Shown one piece after another: positions 34,496 to 46,848 of a DNA stretch of 64,000 bases. Position 1 is the first letter of the stretch. Every line of letters begins with the position of its first letter. The notes under the pieces were generated by a model. It saw only the letters and a list, made by a program, of their open reading frames with translations. It had not been told where the DNA came from and made no database searches. This DNA comes from Eucalyptus grandis (taxonomy: Eukaryota; Streptophyta; Magnoliopsida; Myrtales; Myrtaceae), in assembly GCF_016545825.1 (NCBI RefSeq), contig NC_052618.1:16071561-16135560 (forward strand). The letters run 5' to 3'. Position numbers and translations under genes: made by a program.

Positions 34496-36418
34496 TGTCA
34501 TGACCTCTTTTTTTTCGGCATTCGCAATCGGGGGCGAGCACCTGAGGAGGCTAATGGCTCGGCTAAAATTAGTTATGCCCAGACTCTCCCAAATCCACCA
34601 ATTCGCAACTTAATGGTTCAAGTTTTTAACCTATAAATCAATTTTTAAAATGGAGTCGCCACTAATCGATTTGGGGTGGGTTGATTAGAAACAAGCGAAG
34701 TATCGAGAAAAATACTCACTCGCGCAACCAGAGAAATTAGAATCGGGATTTGATTACACTAGTTAATCACTAATGCCCTTTCGGTACATAATCTTGTTTA
34801 AACCTTGAGGTTTTTGGATGTTCGAGGGATTTTCCATGCATTTTTTGGAGGAAAAATATTTTTGAGTCCTTTTCTAATTTTTGACACAAAAGGGATTTTT
34901 TTGGGTATTTTGGAAAAATATAAGTCTTTTTGGCTTTTTCTAAATTTTTGGGCCTTTTCAAGAATTTTTACCTTTTTTTTGGATTTTGGACATTTTTGGA
35001 AAATATGGAATATTTCTTTTTTGGAAAATAAAATATTTTTTAATATTTTTCAATATTTTGGAAAATAAATTATTTTTGATTTTTCTCGATTTTTTGGAAA
35101 ATAAAATAATTCAATATTTTTTTTAAATAAAATATTTATTTTTTATTTATTATAATATTATTTTATATTAAAATAATAATAAAAAATAAAGCGACCCGGG
35201 TCGGATCCGCGGGTTGGGTCCAACTCGGCCCGGAATGAAAATGCGAGACGGGCCCGCTACGCGGGCTCGACTTTTTTTTTTATATTAAGCAAAACGACAC
35301 CGTGGCCGGGCGTTTGAGGATGCCCGACTCGACCCGACGACCCGGCCCAACAACCCGCTCCCCTTGGCGAAACCCTACCCGACCCAGCTCAGGCACCGAC
35401 CCGACTCCCGCCACCCACAGATCGCGAACCCTACCCGATTTTCCGGTTGGATCCACTTCGCGACGAAAAATCGCAAACCCTAGGGTTTGCGAATCCGCGA
35501 CGCCGAGGATGGAAGCCTAGGCATTACGAAGGCGACAACGGCTACGGCGGCGGCGGCAAGGACGACGGCGACTACGACGACGGCGGCGGAGACGGAACGG
35601 GGCTACGATGAACGGTAGGGACAATGGCGATGGGCTTTTGTTACCTTTATTTGAACGCGGGCGATGACGGCGACGGCAAGGGTCGATTTACGACAGCGGC
35701 GGGCCACGGCGAGCAACAACAAAGCTGGAGGGCTTGATCTGCGACGGCGAAGAAACGGCGAACAATGACGGCGATGGCGAGACCTCGTCCTAGTCAAATC
35801 TGGCCGGAACACTCTCTCTCTCCCTCAGGTTCGCCCATCGAGCTCCCCCTTACACTCGGATCTCTCTCGAACGACTCCGGCCGACCTTAGATCTCGGCCT
35901 GCTCGTCCTCGACCCCCCTTTCTGAAGTCTCTCAGTTGGGAGGTTTCGAGGATCTGCAGCCCTCGACCTTCGCCGCCTCTCTCTATCTCTCTCTTTGTTT
36001 CTCGGCTTCCTCCCTCCTCTATGGCCCCTCCTGTCGACGGTGGCCCCCCTCTATTTATAGGTGAGGGGGTGGCCGGTCGGCGAGGCTCAACCCGCCGGTT
36101 GGACCGCCATCCCATCCACCATCATCTCCTTCTCTGGTCACGTCTCGTCGATGCCAACTGCTCCTTTGCTCCACGTGCGTTGCCATCCGTCCATCTCAGT
36201 CCGGCGTCGTGCCCCCCGCGCGTGTGCTGCAATGGCGCAAGGAAGAAGAAGACTCGGCTTGGCCGGGCCGAGGCGGAAATGGGCCGAGGCCCCATGCGGA
36301 GGCGGCTTCTTTTTTTTTTCTTTTTTTTGTTATTTGTTTATTTATTATCCGAAAAAGATAAGACAAAATAAAATAAAATAAAACCTAACTAATTAAAAGG
36401 GAATTTTAGGCGTCAACA
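34496..36418 (-). repeat. 5' LTR of the Tat-like element (right copy)
   Basis: 1923 bp, TG at 34496 and CA at 36417-36418 on the plus strand. Homologous to 22820-24643 with many substitutions and indels, including an extra segment around 35215-35260. Confidence 0.85.
36051..36060 (-). promoter_or_regulatory. LTR TATA box (right LTR)
   Basis: CTATAAATAG on the minus strand. It would drive transcription leftward into the element. Confidence 0.65.
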
Positions 36419-36423
36419 ATCAT
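36419..36423. repeat. Target-site duplication, right (ATCAT)
   Basis: Identical to 22815-22819. Host duplication copy 1 resumes here. Confidence 0.85.
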
Positions 36424-37233
36424 GTTTACGTGTCATCTCTATATTGCAATTATTGAGCAATAGTAATATGATAATGTTATGTTAACATTGATATTTTCAA
36501 AATGACATTATTCTTTCGAATAAAAGTTATGCTTAATTAATCCCATGATTGATAATGTTGGTTGGGGAGTCGGAGAAGTCTAGCTTAGGAACTGGAGATA
36601 CTTGTTAGAATCCCACAAATGCATGCAAACTGTCTCAATTAACGAAGATTGTTGAATAATTTCAAATCATGAGAGACAATGTGATCTTATCACTTGCCAC
36701 GTCAAATAATTTCGTCCTTGTCTCTTTGTCCTTCCCCTAATTTATAAAATAACGAAACAAGTAATCGAATATCCCCTATATCTATATCACTTATATTCAC
36801 TTTGTGTGTATTCGCACCGCAATATCATTAAGATATAACATATATGTGATTGGCTCTATTTGAAATATCTCAATGGGGGTTGCCATCCATGTCAATCATA
36901 TGCTAATCAATCACCAAAAGAAGCAAAACCTACCATTTATCTGTAGATTATCTTTTCTTAAGAAACTCTACAAAATGCGACACACACTTAAACTATATGA
37001 TAAAAAAAAAAAATCATGTTTACGTGGCATCACTATCTTGCAATTATTGAACAATGGTAAAATGATAATATTATCTTAATATAGTCATTTCCAAAATGAT
37101 GCAGAATGCAAATGACAATTACTTTTAAAATAAAAACTATGCTTAATTAATCCCGGAATTGATAATGTTGGTTGGGGAGTAGGAGATTTCCAGCTAAAAA
37201 ACTAGAAATCCACCATTAGAATCCCACAAATGC

Positions 37234-39216
37234 ATGCAAACTGCTCTAGATTAGAGCCACCTACATGGACCGAAGGCTTAAGCTTAATCAATTCATGAGA
37301 CTTGTGAGATATTTCATAAGTTTCTAGGTAGACAGGTGTCCACACCTATGCTCCTAGATAATACAATAATATATATATGCTTACTTTAGGAGAATCCGAA
37401 TTTTATACACTAATTATTTTAGTATATACTTATTCCTCATAAACTAGGTAGTTTTTATGCAAAAGGTCCTTATCAACTAAATTACAAAGAGTACATCCCC
37501 CGTGACTTTAATTAGTAATAACACTTTTGTTTGTCAGAAATTAGACATAACCTTTTCTAATACTCCTCCTAATGAATATATATTTAGGACTAATTTGACT
37601 TTCTAATCTAAAAACTATGGTTGGTAAAAAAATTACATAACATCATTTCCTTCTAAACTGAGTCCTTTTTTTTTATAAAAAAGACAGCCCCTCTCATGTG
37701 CAAACCAAATTAGGAGTAGCACGTGAAATTTGACAATTGAGAGTGGACTCACACACGAAAGGGGCAAGTAAATCTTGGCTATGATACCATATTAGAAAAT
37801 CCAATCCAAAAATATATAAAGAGTATATAAACTCCATTATCATGTGATGCAGGATATTTCAACCCATTTCAACCAAGGATAGAGACAGAGCCCCTCTAAT
37901 GCATTTGTAGCTCCTAATGAGCTTCACCAGTCATGATATGTCAAAATGCCTATGAGTTGCTCTTTGCTTTTCCTCAATATGTTCCTTAATGAATCCACCT
38001 AGAATACTCTACACGTGTGAATGACCCAGATGTGAATTTGCTTAAGTGGAATGAGAAATCCAAGGATAAATGCCAAGTGAGCTCTGCTGAGCTGATTTTG
38101 AATTATTTTACTCCTCCAAGGCCTCTCACTACCCATGAAAAAGCTTAGAGAATTTGAGTCGGAATAACCCTTTTTCAAAATGGCAATTTGGCAATTTCTT
38201 GTTATGAAAGAAAAGAAAATTGTATAGCCCTTATCTCCATTCATCATTAGCATACCTCAAATATGAAATGACATGACATGTTATTTTCATTGAAGTGTTT
38301 GTAGCTAACCAACCATCCTAATGATTGGGTATTGAAACTCGATAAAATGGAAAATAGAGCTGTAATTGTAATATAACCTTTATATTTGTGTGTGTCGGTT
38401 TAGATTATTGATGAGTGCATTTACCTTGGAACAATCTACTTATCTAATGGCTCCATCAATTTGTCTTTTGACCCCCTTTTTGAAATGGAAATCAAATGTG
38501 GTATTCTTAAAATGTCATTTTAAGTGGCTACTGTTTAAAATGTCCTCCACACATAAGCATACACTCAAGAGTACTAATAGGACTTGCCTTTATTTCAAAA
38601 GAACAAGTCTGCCTTTTCCATTTTCTCCCTCTCGTCTATTGTCCTCGATCTTTTTCTTATGTACTGTAAACACTTCAATATTTGATAAGAGATTCCCATT
38701 TGAATCTTCTCACCCTTCGGATTTAGAAAATCTGTCTATATAATTTCTCTTTTTTATCTAAATAGCATGGCCTATGAAACACACACTCAAAAAATTATGC
38801 TTCAGAGACTGGAGCATAAGTATGTTCTGAAATATCACATTACATTTATGCTTTCATCAAACTTTAGCTGTACTTTTTCCAGAATATCATGTCCGAATCT
38901 CCAGTTCTCAAATTCTTCATCTTTGAATTATCATTATTCCGTAATAGAGATCGTTTCCACAACTTAATTTGGTATGAGATTTGATGTAGATGAATTCATA
39001 GGTCGGTGAACTTAAAATTTCTCTATTAAAATGGTTATAGACAATGGTTTTGAGACATTAAAAGTTATTTTTGTTGTTGTAGCTAATTGGATATTCTGCG
39101 TTTATAATGCTATAAAATTTGGAAGACTATTGGGTGAGAGTTTCACTTTGAGTTTTTTTAATTTTATTTGTTTCACTACATCTCTATAGTTTTTTTTTTC
39201 TTTTAAGAACAATAGT
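37234..39216. other. Intergenic, no gene seen
   Basis: A+T-rich. Short frames at 37999-38253 (minus) and 38390-38743 (plus) show no family motif or splice context that I can support. Confidence 0.5.
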
Positions 39217-40264
39217 TGTTGCTAAGGTGGCTAGTACTACTACCTAGAGAGAAATGAACAGGTGATTATAAATAATTAAAGCGGAATTAAAAACAACGAA
39301 GTTCAATATCACAAATGAACAATGTTTAAAGAAGAGCTACGCACTAATCAAATAGAATAAATGGGAGATTAAGGGATAGAGAAAATGCACACAACAATTA
39401 TAGTAGTTTGACTTATAGTAAGTCTACACCCACTCTCTCATGTTAACAATATAATGGCTATATTTCATTAGAAAATCAATAAGAGGTTACAAGGTGTGAG
39501 TTCTCTAAAAAATGTGTGTTCATATCTCACACAACCATTGCAAATAACATCCTCTCACAGATTTACAGTTACAGCTCACAGAGATATGTGAATGTTGAGG
39601 CTCTCTTTAAACTTTGGAATTGTAGATTTCGGATCTTGTGTGTTCCTTCATCACCATGATCTCCTTTTGTACTCCTTGATTTCCAAGCTAACCATTGGAC
39701 AATACTCCTTGATTGATGCTTGGATTGCAAGCTTAGAGTCTCCCTTGATTCTATTGCCCATACAACGGAGGTTAGGTTTTCATAAGTAGAGTTCCTCATT
39801 AGGACAGAACATCTTATCTCCAGAAGATTGTCATAAGAATCACAAATCCTTAAGATGGAAGGATTACGTTGATAAATACTTTATGGGTAGATAAACAATC
39901 AATTCAAATTAGGATAGAAAATCGAGCTAATTTCTAGCCGTTGCGCTTCATATAATCCAAACTGATTATGAAGATCTGAATATTCCTTGTAATATTTGAA
40001 TATGTATGTCGTCTCAATCTTACTCACACAAACTATACTGTTGTCCTCATGTAACTTGATTGTCACAATACAACAATGTCGTTGACGTAGAGATTCAGAA
40101 CTCCTTGAATAGACGAATAAATGTCTGAGTTCGATGATATGAAGAATAAAATCTAAATCAAGTTGCTTAAAGAATATCACCTATAAATTTTATCATCAAA
40201 ATCGTTAAAATACTTCTAAAAGGTTTTTTCATTCTTCAAAACATATTAGAAAGTTTTCTCAACA
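39217..40264 (-). repeat. Degenerate solo Copia LTR (Sirevirus-related)
   Basis: Matches the minus-strand LTR layout of 1160-2077 end to end. It has the left edge CTAGTACTACTACCTAGAGA, the block ATAGTAGTTTGACTTATAGT then AAGTCTACACCCACTCTC (about 39400-39440), CCCATACAACGGAGGTTAGG then TTTTCATAAGTAGAGTTCCT, and the right edge TTTTCTCAACA. No internal domain lies on either side and flanking 5-mers (ATAGT/ATTAG) do not match, so it is an old, A+T-drifted remnant. Confidence 0.7.
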
Positions 40265-40859
40265 ATTAGCTTCATGCATAAAAATACGCAGAGTAAATAA
40301 AAAAAGTTAAAAAAATGATGAAATTATAAACATTAACATTTTTCTCTAATTAGTGAAGTTTGTCTTGCAATTCAAGGCATTTTCCTTTTTAAAAAAAAGC
40401 TTCAAAATTTATATATATTCAAATAATTTGATGAGAACGAAATATTTTTTTTATCAAGGAATAGAAAAGGAAAAAGAAAAGGAAAAGGAAAGAAAATAAG
40501 AGAATTAAAAAAAAAAAAGAGTCCTTGCCATACCAAACCTAACCTAAAGGTGAACAAGGGTCAACACAATATGACTTTTATTATATAATCACAAGATTCT
40601 TATGCTCTCCTTCATTTATGCTCTCCTTCATTCATTACTTGTCAACTTTTGTGGATTTGATACAACACGTTTTTTCTCTTTCTTGAATCGACCATGGGGA
40701 GAAAAAAAACATATTAGACCCTTTTCCCTAAAGATGGACTCGTGATCTTGTCAAAATATGAAAGAATCGATTAATCACTCGGTGAATTTGTATTGCTCAT
40801 ATCTAATTATACAGTAAAAAAGCTGAAGTTATGCTTCAATACTGAGTGTGCACAACTTT
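40265..40859. other. Intergenic, no gene seen
   Basis: A+T-rich sequence with poly-A and poly-T runs and the short direct repeat TATGCTCTCCTTCATT near 40600-40630. Confidence 0.5.
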
Positions 40860-41171
40860 TTAATTTGACCATAAGCGAAATCCATGCGGGGAGAGCAATC
40901 CAACTACGCTAGCCCGTGCAACAGACGCTCCACAGCCAAAGCATTTGGCATTGCTGTAAGCACTGTTGTAGTAGTTGAATCCCCTAGTCGCGGTGTTGGA
41001 TCTCAAATCGGTTAGGACTTGATCCAAAGCTTGTGCGTAATTACCTACGTACCGCATGTCGTTGCATATCTTGTACATAAGCGTCACTAGGTCACTCCTT
41101 ACGAGACTCAGACCTCGGAGAAGCCCCATGAACATAAGTGGGAGTGTACGTGATTTGGACATGGTCATCAT
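40860..41171 (-). pseudogene. Truncated DUF26 (Gnk2-like) secreted protein fragment
   Basis: From a Met cluster near 41171 the frame gives a hydrophobic leader (LPLMFMGLL), then CNDMRYVGNYAQALDQVLTD, LRSNTATRGFNYYNSAYSNA and KCFGCGAS. This resembles the first half of plant DUF26/ginkbilobin-type cysteine-rich secretory proteins. The later C-X8-C-X2-C part is missing: the frame ends 24 residues after the last Cys in unrelated sequence, so roughly half the domain is lost. Family members are apoplastic and some are antifungal; nothing here shows that this fragment is made. Confidence 0.5.
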
Positions 41172-41446
41172 CCTAGAGCCCTTTTTCCTCCCTTTCGGTG
41201 CTCTTTGGTTTACTGCAAGGAAACACACGATTGAGTTTGGCTATAGAAAGGGTTCGTCTGCATAGCGCACTCCGTCAATTATTTTTTGTTCTTAGGCTAA
41301 GTTAGTCCCGATTTTAGTCATTTATGACATCACATGGATTGTTTTTTTGATAACTTGCACAGCTGCTTCCGTGAATTATTCGCCCATCATTGTAATATAT
41401 GTTGCCGTGCTTGCAAACACTAATCTCATAATTTTCAATGAAAATT

Positions 41447-42241
<795 letters not shown>

Positions 42242-43166
42242 TTAAGATGCATTTGGCAACTTGTCAAATAGTGTTTGACTCTATTCTTTTGTTCTCAAGA
42301 ATAAATTTAGAATAGAAATTCATTTAATAATTTTTTTGTTCCTATGAAATAATTTATTCCCAAGAATAAATATGGAACAGAAATTTGTTTGATAATTTTT
42401 TTGTTCATATGAAAAAATTTATTCCTAGGAATAGATTTCGAACAAAATTAAGGAGTAAATAAAAGTTATTTCTTATTCTTGAGAACAATTTCAAAATCAA
42501 GTCAATCCAAATTTCTTTTTTATCTTTTCTCTTCTTCTTTTCTTCTTATTCTTCTTCCTTCTCTCTTTTTCTTCCACTATTGCCGCCGGTCAATGGCAAA
42601 TAGTTGGGCGAGGTTCGACGAGTTTGCCAAAGGCTCACCTAGCCACTGGCAAGCCTTAGCCTTGCCTAAGCCTCCCTAAGCCATTGGTGAGCCTCACTTG
42701 GCCAAGCTGGCAAGGCTCGGCCAAGCTGGCAAGGCTCAGCCAAGCCATGGCTGGGCAACGGGCGAGACTTGGCCAAGCCATGGCTGAACGAGGCTTGACC
42801 TCGCCTAGTTCTTGTGAGGTTGGGCTCGCCTAGCTGTCAGCAAAGCTTGACCTCACCGGGCCACCGTGAGGTTAGCCTCACCCTCGCCTAACCAAGGCTC
42901 GACCGAGCCTCGTTGGTGAGACCTCACCAAGGCTAGCGATGCTCCAGCAAGGTTGGCAACCCTCGTCTAGTCAGTCACTGGTCATCACAAGGCCAGTGAC
43001 CGGCCAAAGCCTGGAAGAAAAAAGAAAGAAAAGAAAAGAAAAAAAAGAAAGTAATAAAATTATAAAAAATTAAAATAAAATAATTTGGATTAGAAATTTT
43101 GAGAAGAGTATCAAACACAATTTTACTCCGGGAATAGAAATTTTGGACAATTACCAAGCGTCTTAA
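42242..43166. mobile_element. Non-autonomous inverted-repeat element with GC-rich core
   Basis: The left end TTAAGATGCATTTGGCAACT matches the reverse complement of the right end (TTAAGACGCTTGGTAATTGT). Next to each end are degenerate TTC.CAAGAATAAATTT / GGGAATAGAAATTTTG motifs in opposite orientation. The core (about 42590-43015) is GC-rich and made of GGCCAAGCTGGCAAGGCTCG / GCCAAGCCATGGCTGG variants, echoing the core at 20430-20960. TTAA at both edges is palindromic with the ends, so a target duplication cannot be fixed. No transposase. Confidence 0.62.
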
Positions 43167-44320
43167 AATGCTTAGGAATTGTTCTGGGAGCAGAATAAAA
43201 AAGAATTATTTCTAATGAAAAATTACTCTTGGGAACATAATGGTTACCAACTACACCCTTACTAGCCTATTTTGATGTCTTAAGGTTTTTGATTTTCATA
43301 CACGCTATTTGAATTTTTTTATTTTTAAATTTCAAATGATAGATAGTCTGTTGTTAAAAAGATGCAATTACCCTTTCTATTTTTTTAATTAACGCTTTAT
43401 TAGTTACGTTTAGTTAGTGGAGAGTAGTGGAGAGTGGCCGATAATGACGATTTGCACTTTTAAGTGCTAAACGATGAAAATTGCCCTTGAATTCTTCTAA
43501 ACTCTAATCCAAGTTATAATCATAATTTGGTTAAAGGTAATTTAGATCGAGAAATCAAAAGAGGAACCTCTCCCCCTAAACGAATTTGATAATCTTATTT
43601 TATAAACCATATTCACTAATACCCTTATGTTCAAATGAAAATTTATGTAGAGTGCTCATCGAACCAAGAGAATTATTACCTAGACTGAGTGCATGCTTAT
43701 TCCTCTCACAACGGGCATATATGAAGGCCTACTAAGAGTGAAACTAAGTCAAATTATTCATGAGGTAGTTCAAGGTTGGGTTGACCATTATTTGAGAAAT
43801 AATATCCAATCAAGCTCTAACTCGAGTTACTCGAGTATCTTGCAAATAGAAAGTGGGGACTTGCCAATACTCAACTCAATAAACTTCGTAAACCTAATTC
43901 AAAAAATTTAATTGTCATAAAATTATACATAGACGTCCTCATCCACACACAAGTTCATAAAGTAAATCAATTTTCTGTTCAGATCAAGCTCCAGCATGAA
44001 ATTAGTACTTTGTCCTTTATAATATTTAACATCCACTTCCTATTGTTAAAGGAAAGTGCTATTTTTATATCTGATAAACTTAAATTCCTAAGAAATACTT
44101 ATTCTTTTTTTCAATTTTCCTAGGTCTATAATTGGAAAATTAATCCAATTTCATTCTCAATTATGAATAGATATCATCAACATAAATTTAAAAAAAAATC
44201 GTGATAAATGAATTTCCTCTCCTAAAAGTAAATAGGGAATAATAATAAAAAATCAACAATTGTTAACATCTGAGAAATTTAAAAGGGAGGAAGAAGGAGG
44301 AGAATATCCGTTAGGTTTTC
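43167..44320. other. Intergenic, no gene seen
   Basis: 43175-43260 still carries AGAATAAAAAAGAATTATTT-type motifs related to the preceding element. The rest is A+T-rich without support for a gene. Confidence 0.5.
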
Positions 44321-44568
44321 AAGTTCTTGCGTTTCGAGCATTCGGTCACTCTTGCTTCTTCTCGATCTCACTCGTTATCTCTCTCTCTCTCTCTCTCAAC
44401 CCTCGAGGCAAGCTGCACCACCGTTTCGCGGCCTCCAACCACCGCCGCCGCATCCACGCCGCTGGGCCACCTTGGCATTCGGCAGCAGTGCTGCCCCTCT
44501 CTCCGCCTCCTCTGAAAACCCCCTAAACCCTAGGTCTCTCGCTTCGGTTCTCCAGGATTGCTCAAAGA

Positions 44569-45345
44569 TGGACGAGGACCAGGAGATGGAGAGGTTCGGG
44601 ATGGACAACGATTACGACGACAGGTGGTGGATTGACGGGGAAGTGGAGGAAGAACAAGGATCTCCTAGGTAAGGCCGATCTGTCGAAACCCGTGAATTTC
44701 ATGTTCACTGGCACGGTCATGCCGAAACAGAGATTGACGAGAACTCGAAGATAGAGAATGAGGATGAAGTATCTGCTGTCGTGGATGAGGATAGGCCGGG
44801 CTTGCGGGTCTTGAGAAGAACCAACAAGGGATTGTGACATTCATTGAAGCAAAGTTGCGTCCTAAGAATATGGGTGTGGGTTTCAACGACTTACAAGGAA
44901 ACTCTTGCAAAGGCACTTGTTGTCTCGTTGGGGCTAGAGGAAAAGAAGCCATTACCTAGCGTGCCCGGTAAGGAGAAGCTTTGGTCGAAGCAAGTGAAGA
45001 AGGCGACGCTGAAAAACAAAGCGAAGTACATTACAGCGGAAGAGATATTGGCGAAGAAGAAGGAACGGGGCGTTGAAGTTGTGCAAAATGTACTGAACAT
45101 GCGTGGACCTAAGGTTAGGGTATTAGCAAACTTGGAGAATCTGAACACGTAAGAGAAGGCGAGGGAGAGTGATGTTCCTATGCCAGAGCTCCAAGACTAT
45201 ATGAGGTTGATTGTGGACCTGGCTGAGTTGGATAGTCAGTAGATCGATGGAAACCTGAGGAGTGAGAAGGAGACAGCTCTGGGCTTGCAAGAGGAAAATG
45301 AGAAGCTGCAAACTGAGGCAGAACTCCATAACAAACAACTGAATA
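44569..45345 (+). pseudogene. STIP/TFIP11-like (tuftelin-interacting splicing factor) pseudogene
   Basis: The ATG at 44569 opens MDEDQEMERFGMDNDYDDRW, matching the N-terminus of plant STIP/NTR1-type G-patch proteins that help disassemble spliceosomes. A stop follows after 34 codons. Further pieces appear in changing frames: DLSKPVNFMFTGTVMP (about 44672-44722), the tail of the G-patch region [20 protein letters not shown] (about 44822-44885), then [20 protein letters not shown] and YITAEEILAKKKERGVEVVQ (44925-45085). The last pieces are RGPKVRVLANLENLNT, EKARESDVPMPELQ and LIVDLAELDSQ. Most of the G-patch and the whole C-terminal half are missing. It runs straight into antisense AAE3-like sequence at about 45345. 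Confidence 0.82.
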
Positions 45346-46121
45346 ATCTAGCAACTAAATTGTGCACATGGAACAACGGAAGGACAATCACGGTAGAGTC
45401 TGATTCTGTTAGTTTGTACCCCACCTGATGATGCCAAATTGCGCTAAGTTAGCAGCATGCGATTGGGGAGGGGCGACCCATAGCGCCTGAGGTGTGCAAG
45501 AACATAGCTACAACCGAGGGATCATTGATGACTTTGGACATCAAGTAGAGGCTCGGATCTACGTCGGTTGAAGAGAGAGTGATTTTGGCATAGGCAGAGT
45601 GAAGCATGGTGGTCAGGTGGGGGATGTTAAGCTTGGAAGCGGCGGATTGAGCCCATCGTTTTCCTTCTGGCGGTGTCAGTAGGAGCTTCAGTTTCGAGTT
45701 GGAAAGGTAGAACTTGAACTCCTTAGCTGTTTAGATGGGGTTGGGCAGAGCTGCAGTGGCTCGGCAACGGACCGCTAGAAACAAGATCACAAACTGCAAA
45801 GCGAACACATATTTTCCAATAAGCAAACTATCACACTAGTCCCTGTGGATTGGAGACACATACATATGCAGAATATGCAGACAACTAGTTTGTCAACGTT
45901 CGATTTCATTAAAACCATCCATCTCCTTCTGATAAGCTTTGACTTTGTTTTACGATGAATTGATACTTGTACATCCCCAAAAACAACCTTTGGACATGAC
46001 AGAACGCTCTCCATGCTCTTCCCAATTCAATTTGTTCCTATTCAATGGCACCACGCACGCACAGAAATGTCATGCCTCAGATTCTTTTTTCCTATCTCAA
46101 GCTATTTCCTAGTCGATCTTT

Positions 46122-46126
46122 CATAA
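46122..46126. repeat. Target-site duplication, left (CATAA)
   Basis: Matches 53323-53327. Confidence 0.88.
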
Positions 46127-46557
46127 TCTTGGGAATAACGGATCCCCGAAAACCGGATTCGACACTCAATCGAACCCCTAAAGCGAAGCGGAAGACGAAG
46201 CCCGGGAAAAATCACGTATCACCAATCGTAAAGCACACCACGGATTCGAGCGTACCTTGTTAGCTACAGATTAGACACCGACGCCGATAGAGGAAGAGAA
46301 TCTAGCCCTGGTTCGATCTGATGACGCTTTGAAGGGAAGACAGTGTCGTCGTTTGCTTACTGTTTCTTTTTGGAGGGAGAATGCGCGGGGGAGGAGAAGA
46401 CATACGTCACTTTTTGCCAAAAGGTGTCTTCTCTCTCTCTCTCTCCTCCCTTTTATACCTTCCCCCTCCACGGGCCCTATTCCCGTGGGCCGGGCCTTTT
46501 TGGCCCAGCATGGGTGGACGGGCCAACTTAGGCCCATCACTAATTAAAAAGCCATCA
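46127..46557 (-). repeat. Copia 3' LTR (left)
   Basis: Homologous to 52893-53322. TATA box TATAAAAG on the minus strand at 46450-46457 next to a CT-rich stretch. Purine-rich GAGTGGGAGA (minus) at 46558-46567 is the likely polypurine tract. Confidence 0.92.
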
Positions 46558-46641
46558 TCTCCCACTCGCACATGGTGGGCCGAACAGAATTCTCTTTACC
46601 TCTCTTCAACATTCATACCGGTGAATAATCCGTGCGACCAA

Positions 46642-46759
46642 CATAATGGGCATCACACTCCGAGTAGATTTAGTATGCCATACATCTGTTAGGAATACAT
46701 CTGTTAGGAATATTTAGTAGCTCATAATGGGCATCACACTCCGAGTAGATTTAGTATGC
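46642..46759. repeat. 37-bp direct repeat near the Copia 3' end
   Basis: CATAATGGGCATCACACTCC plus GAGTAGATTTAGTATGC occurs at 46642-46678 and again at 46723-46759, separated by a short TACATCTGTTAGGAA duplication. Likely a slippage duplication inside the 3' untranslated region. Confidence 0.85.
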
Positions 46760-46813
46760 AGTACCCTAGATCGATTGATCACATTTATATCTCTCTTGAT
46801 CTCTTTCAAACAA

Positions 46814-46814
<1 letters not shown>

Positions 46815-46846
<32 letters not shown>
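46815..46846. repeat. (AT)n microsatellite
   Basis: About 15 AT units within the Copia 3' untranslated part. Confidence 0.92.

Positions 46847-46848
<2 letters not shown>

Larger units (their letters stand above)
22820..36418 (-). mobile_element. Non-autonomous LTR retrotransposon with plant-mobile-like and gag ORFs, no pol
   Basis: 13.6 kb bounded by LTRs of about 1.8 and 1.9 kb with a 5-bp duplication ATCAT. Orientation is minus: a TGG-starting primer-binding site abuts the right LTR, a purine tract abuts the left LTR, LTR TATA boxes read leftward, and all protein matches are on the minus strand. Order: 5' LTR (right), plant-mobile/DUF7745-like region, gag-like ORF, second gag-like ORF, about 3.5 kb without recognised coding, 2.2 kb of tandem repeats, 3' LTR (left). 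No protease, RT, RNase H or integrase motif was found. It resembles gag-only (TR-GAG-like) derivatives of the Gypsy Tat/Ogre group; that affiliation is inferred. Confidence 0.82.
22474..37233. repeat. Tandem duplication of a ~0.6 kb host unit, split by an LTR element
   Basis: Copy 1 is 22474-22819 joined to about 36424-36633; copy 2 is about 36634-37233. Both begin TCTCAATTAG/ACAAGATT-like sequence and share CATGAGAGA.CAATGTGA, GTGATTGGCTCTATTT, CATGTTTACGTG.CATC and end near CAAATGCATGCAAACTG. Copy 1 is interrupted by the element at 22820-36418; copy 2 is continuous and shows the empty site at 37013-37017. Confidence 0.82.

Noticed and set aside
37999..38253. 84-residue minus-strand frame
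   Set aside because: No recognisable domain, no splice or promoter context; left as intergenic.
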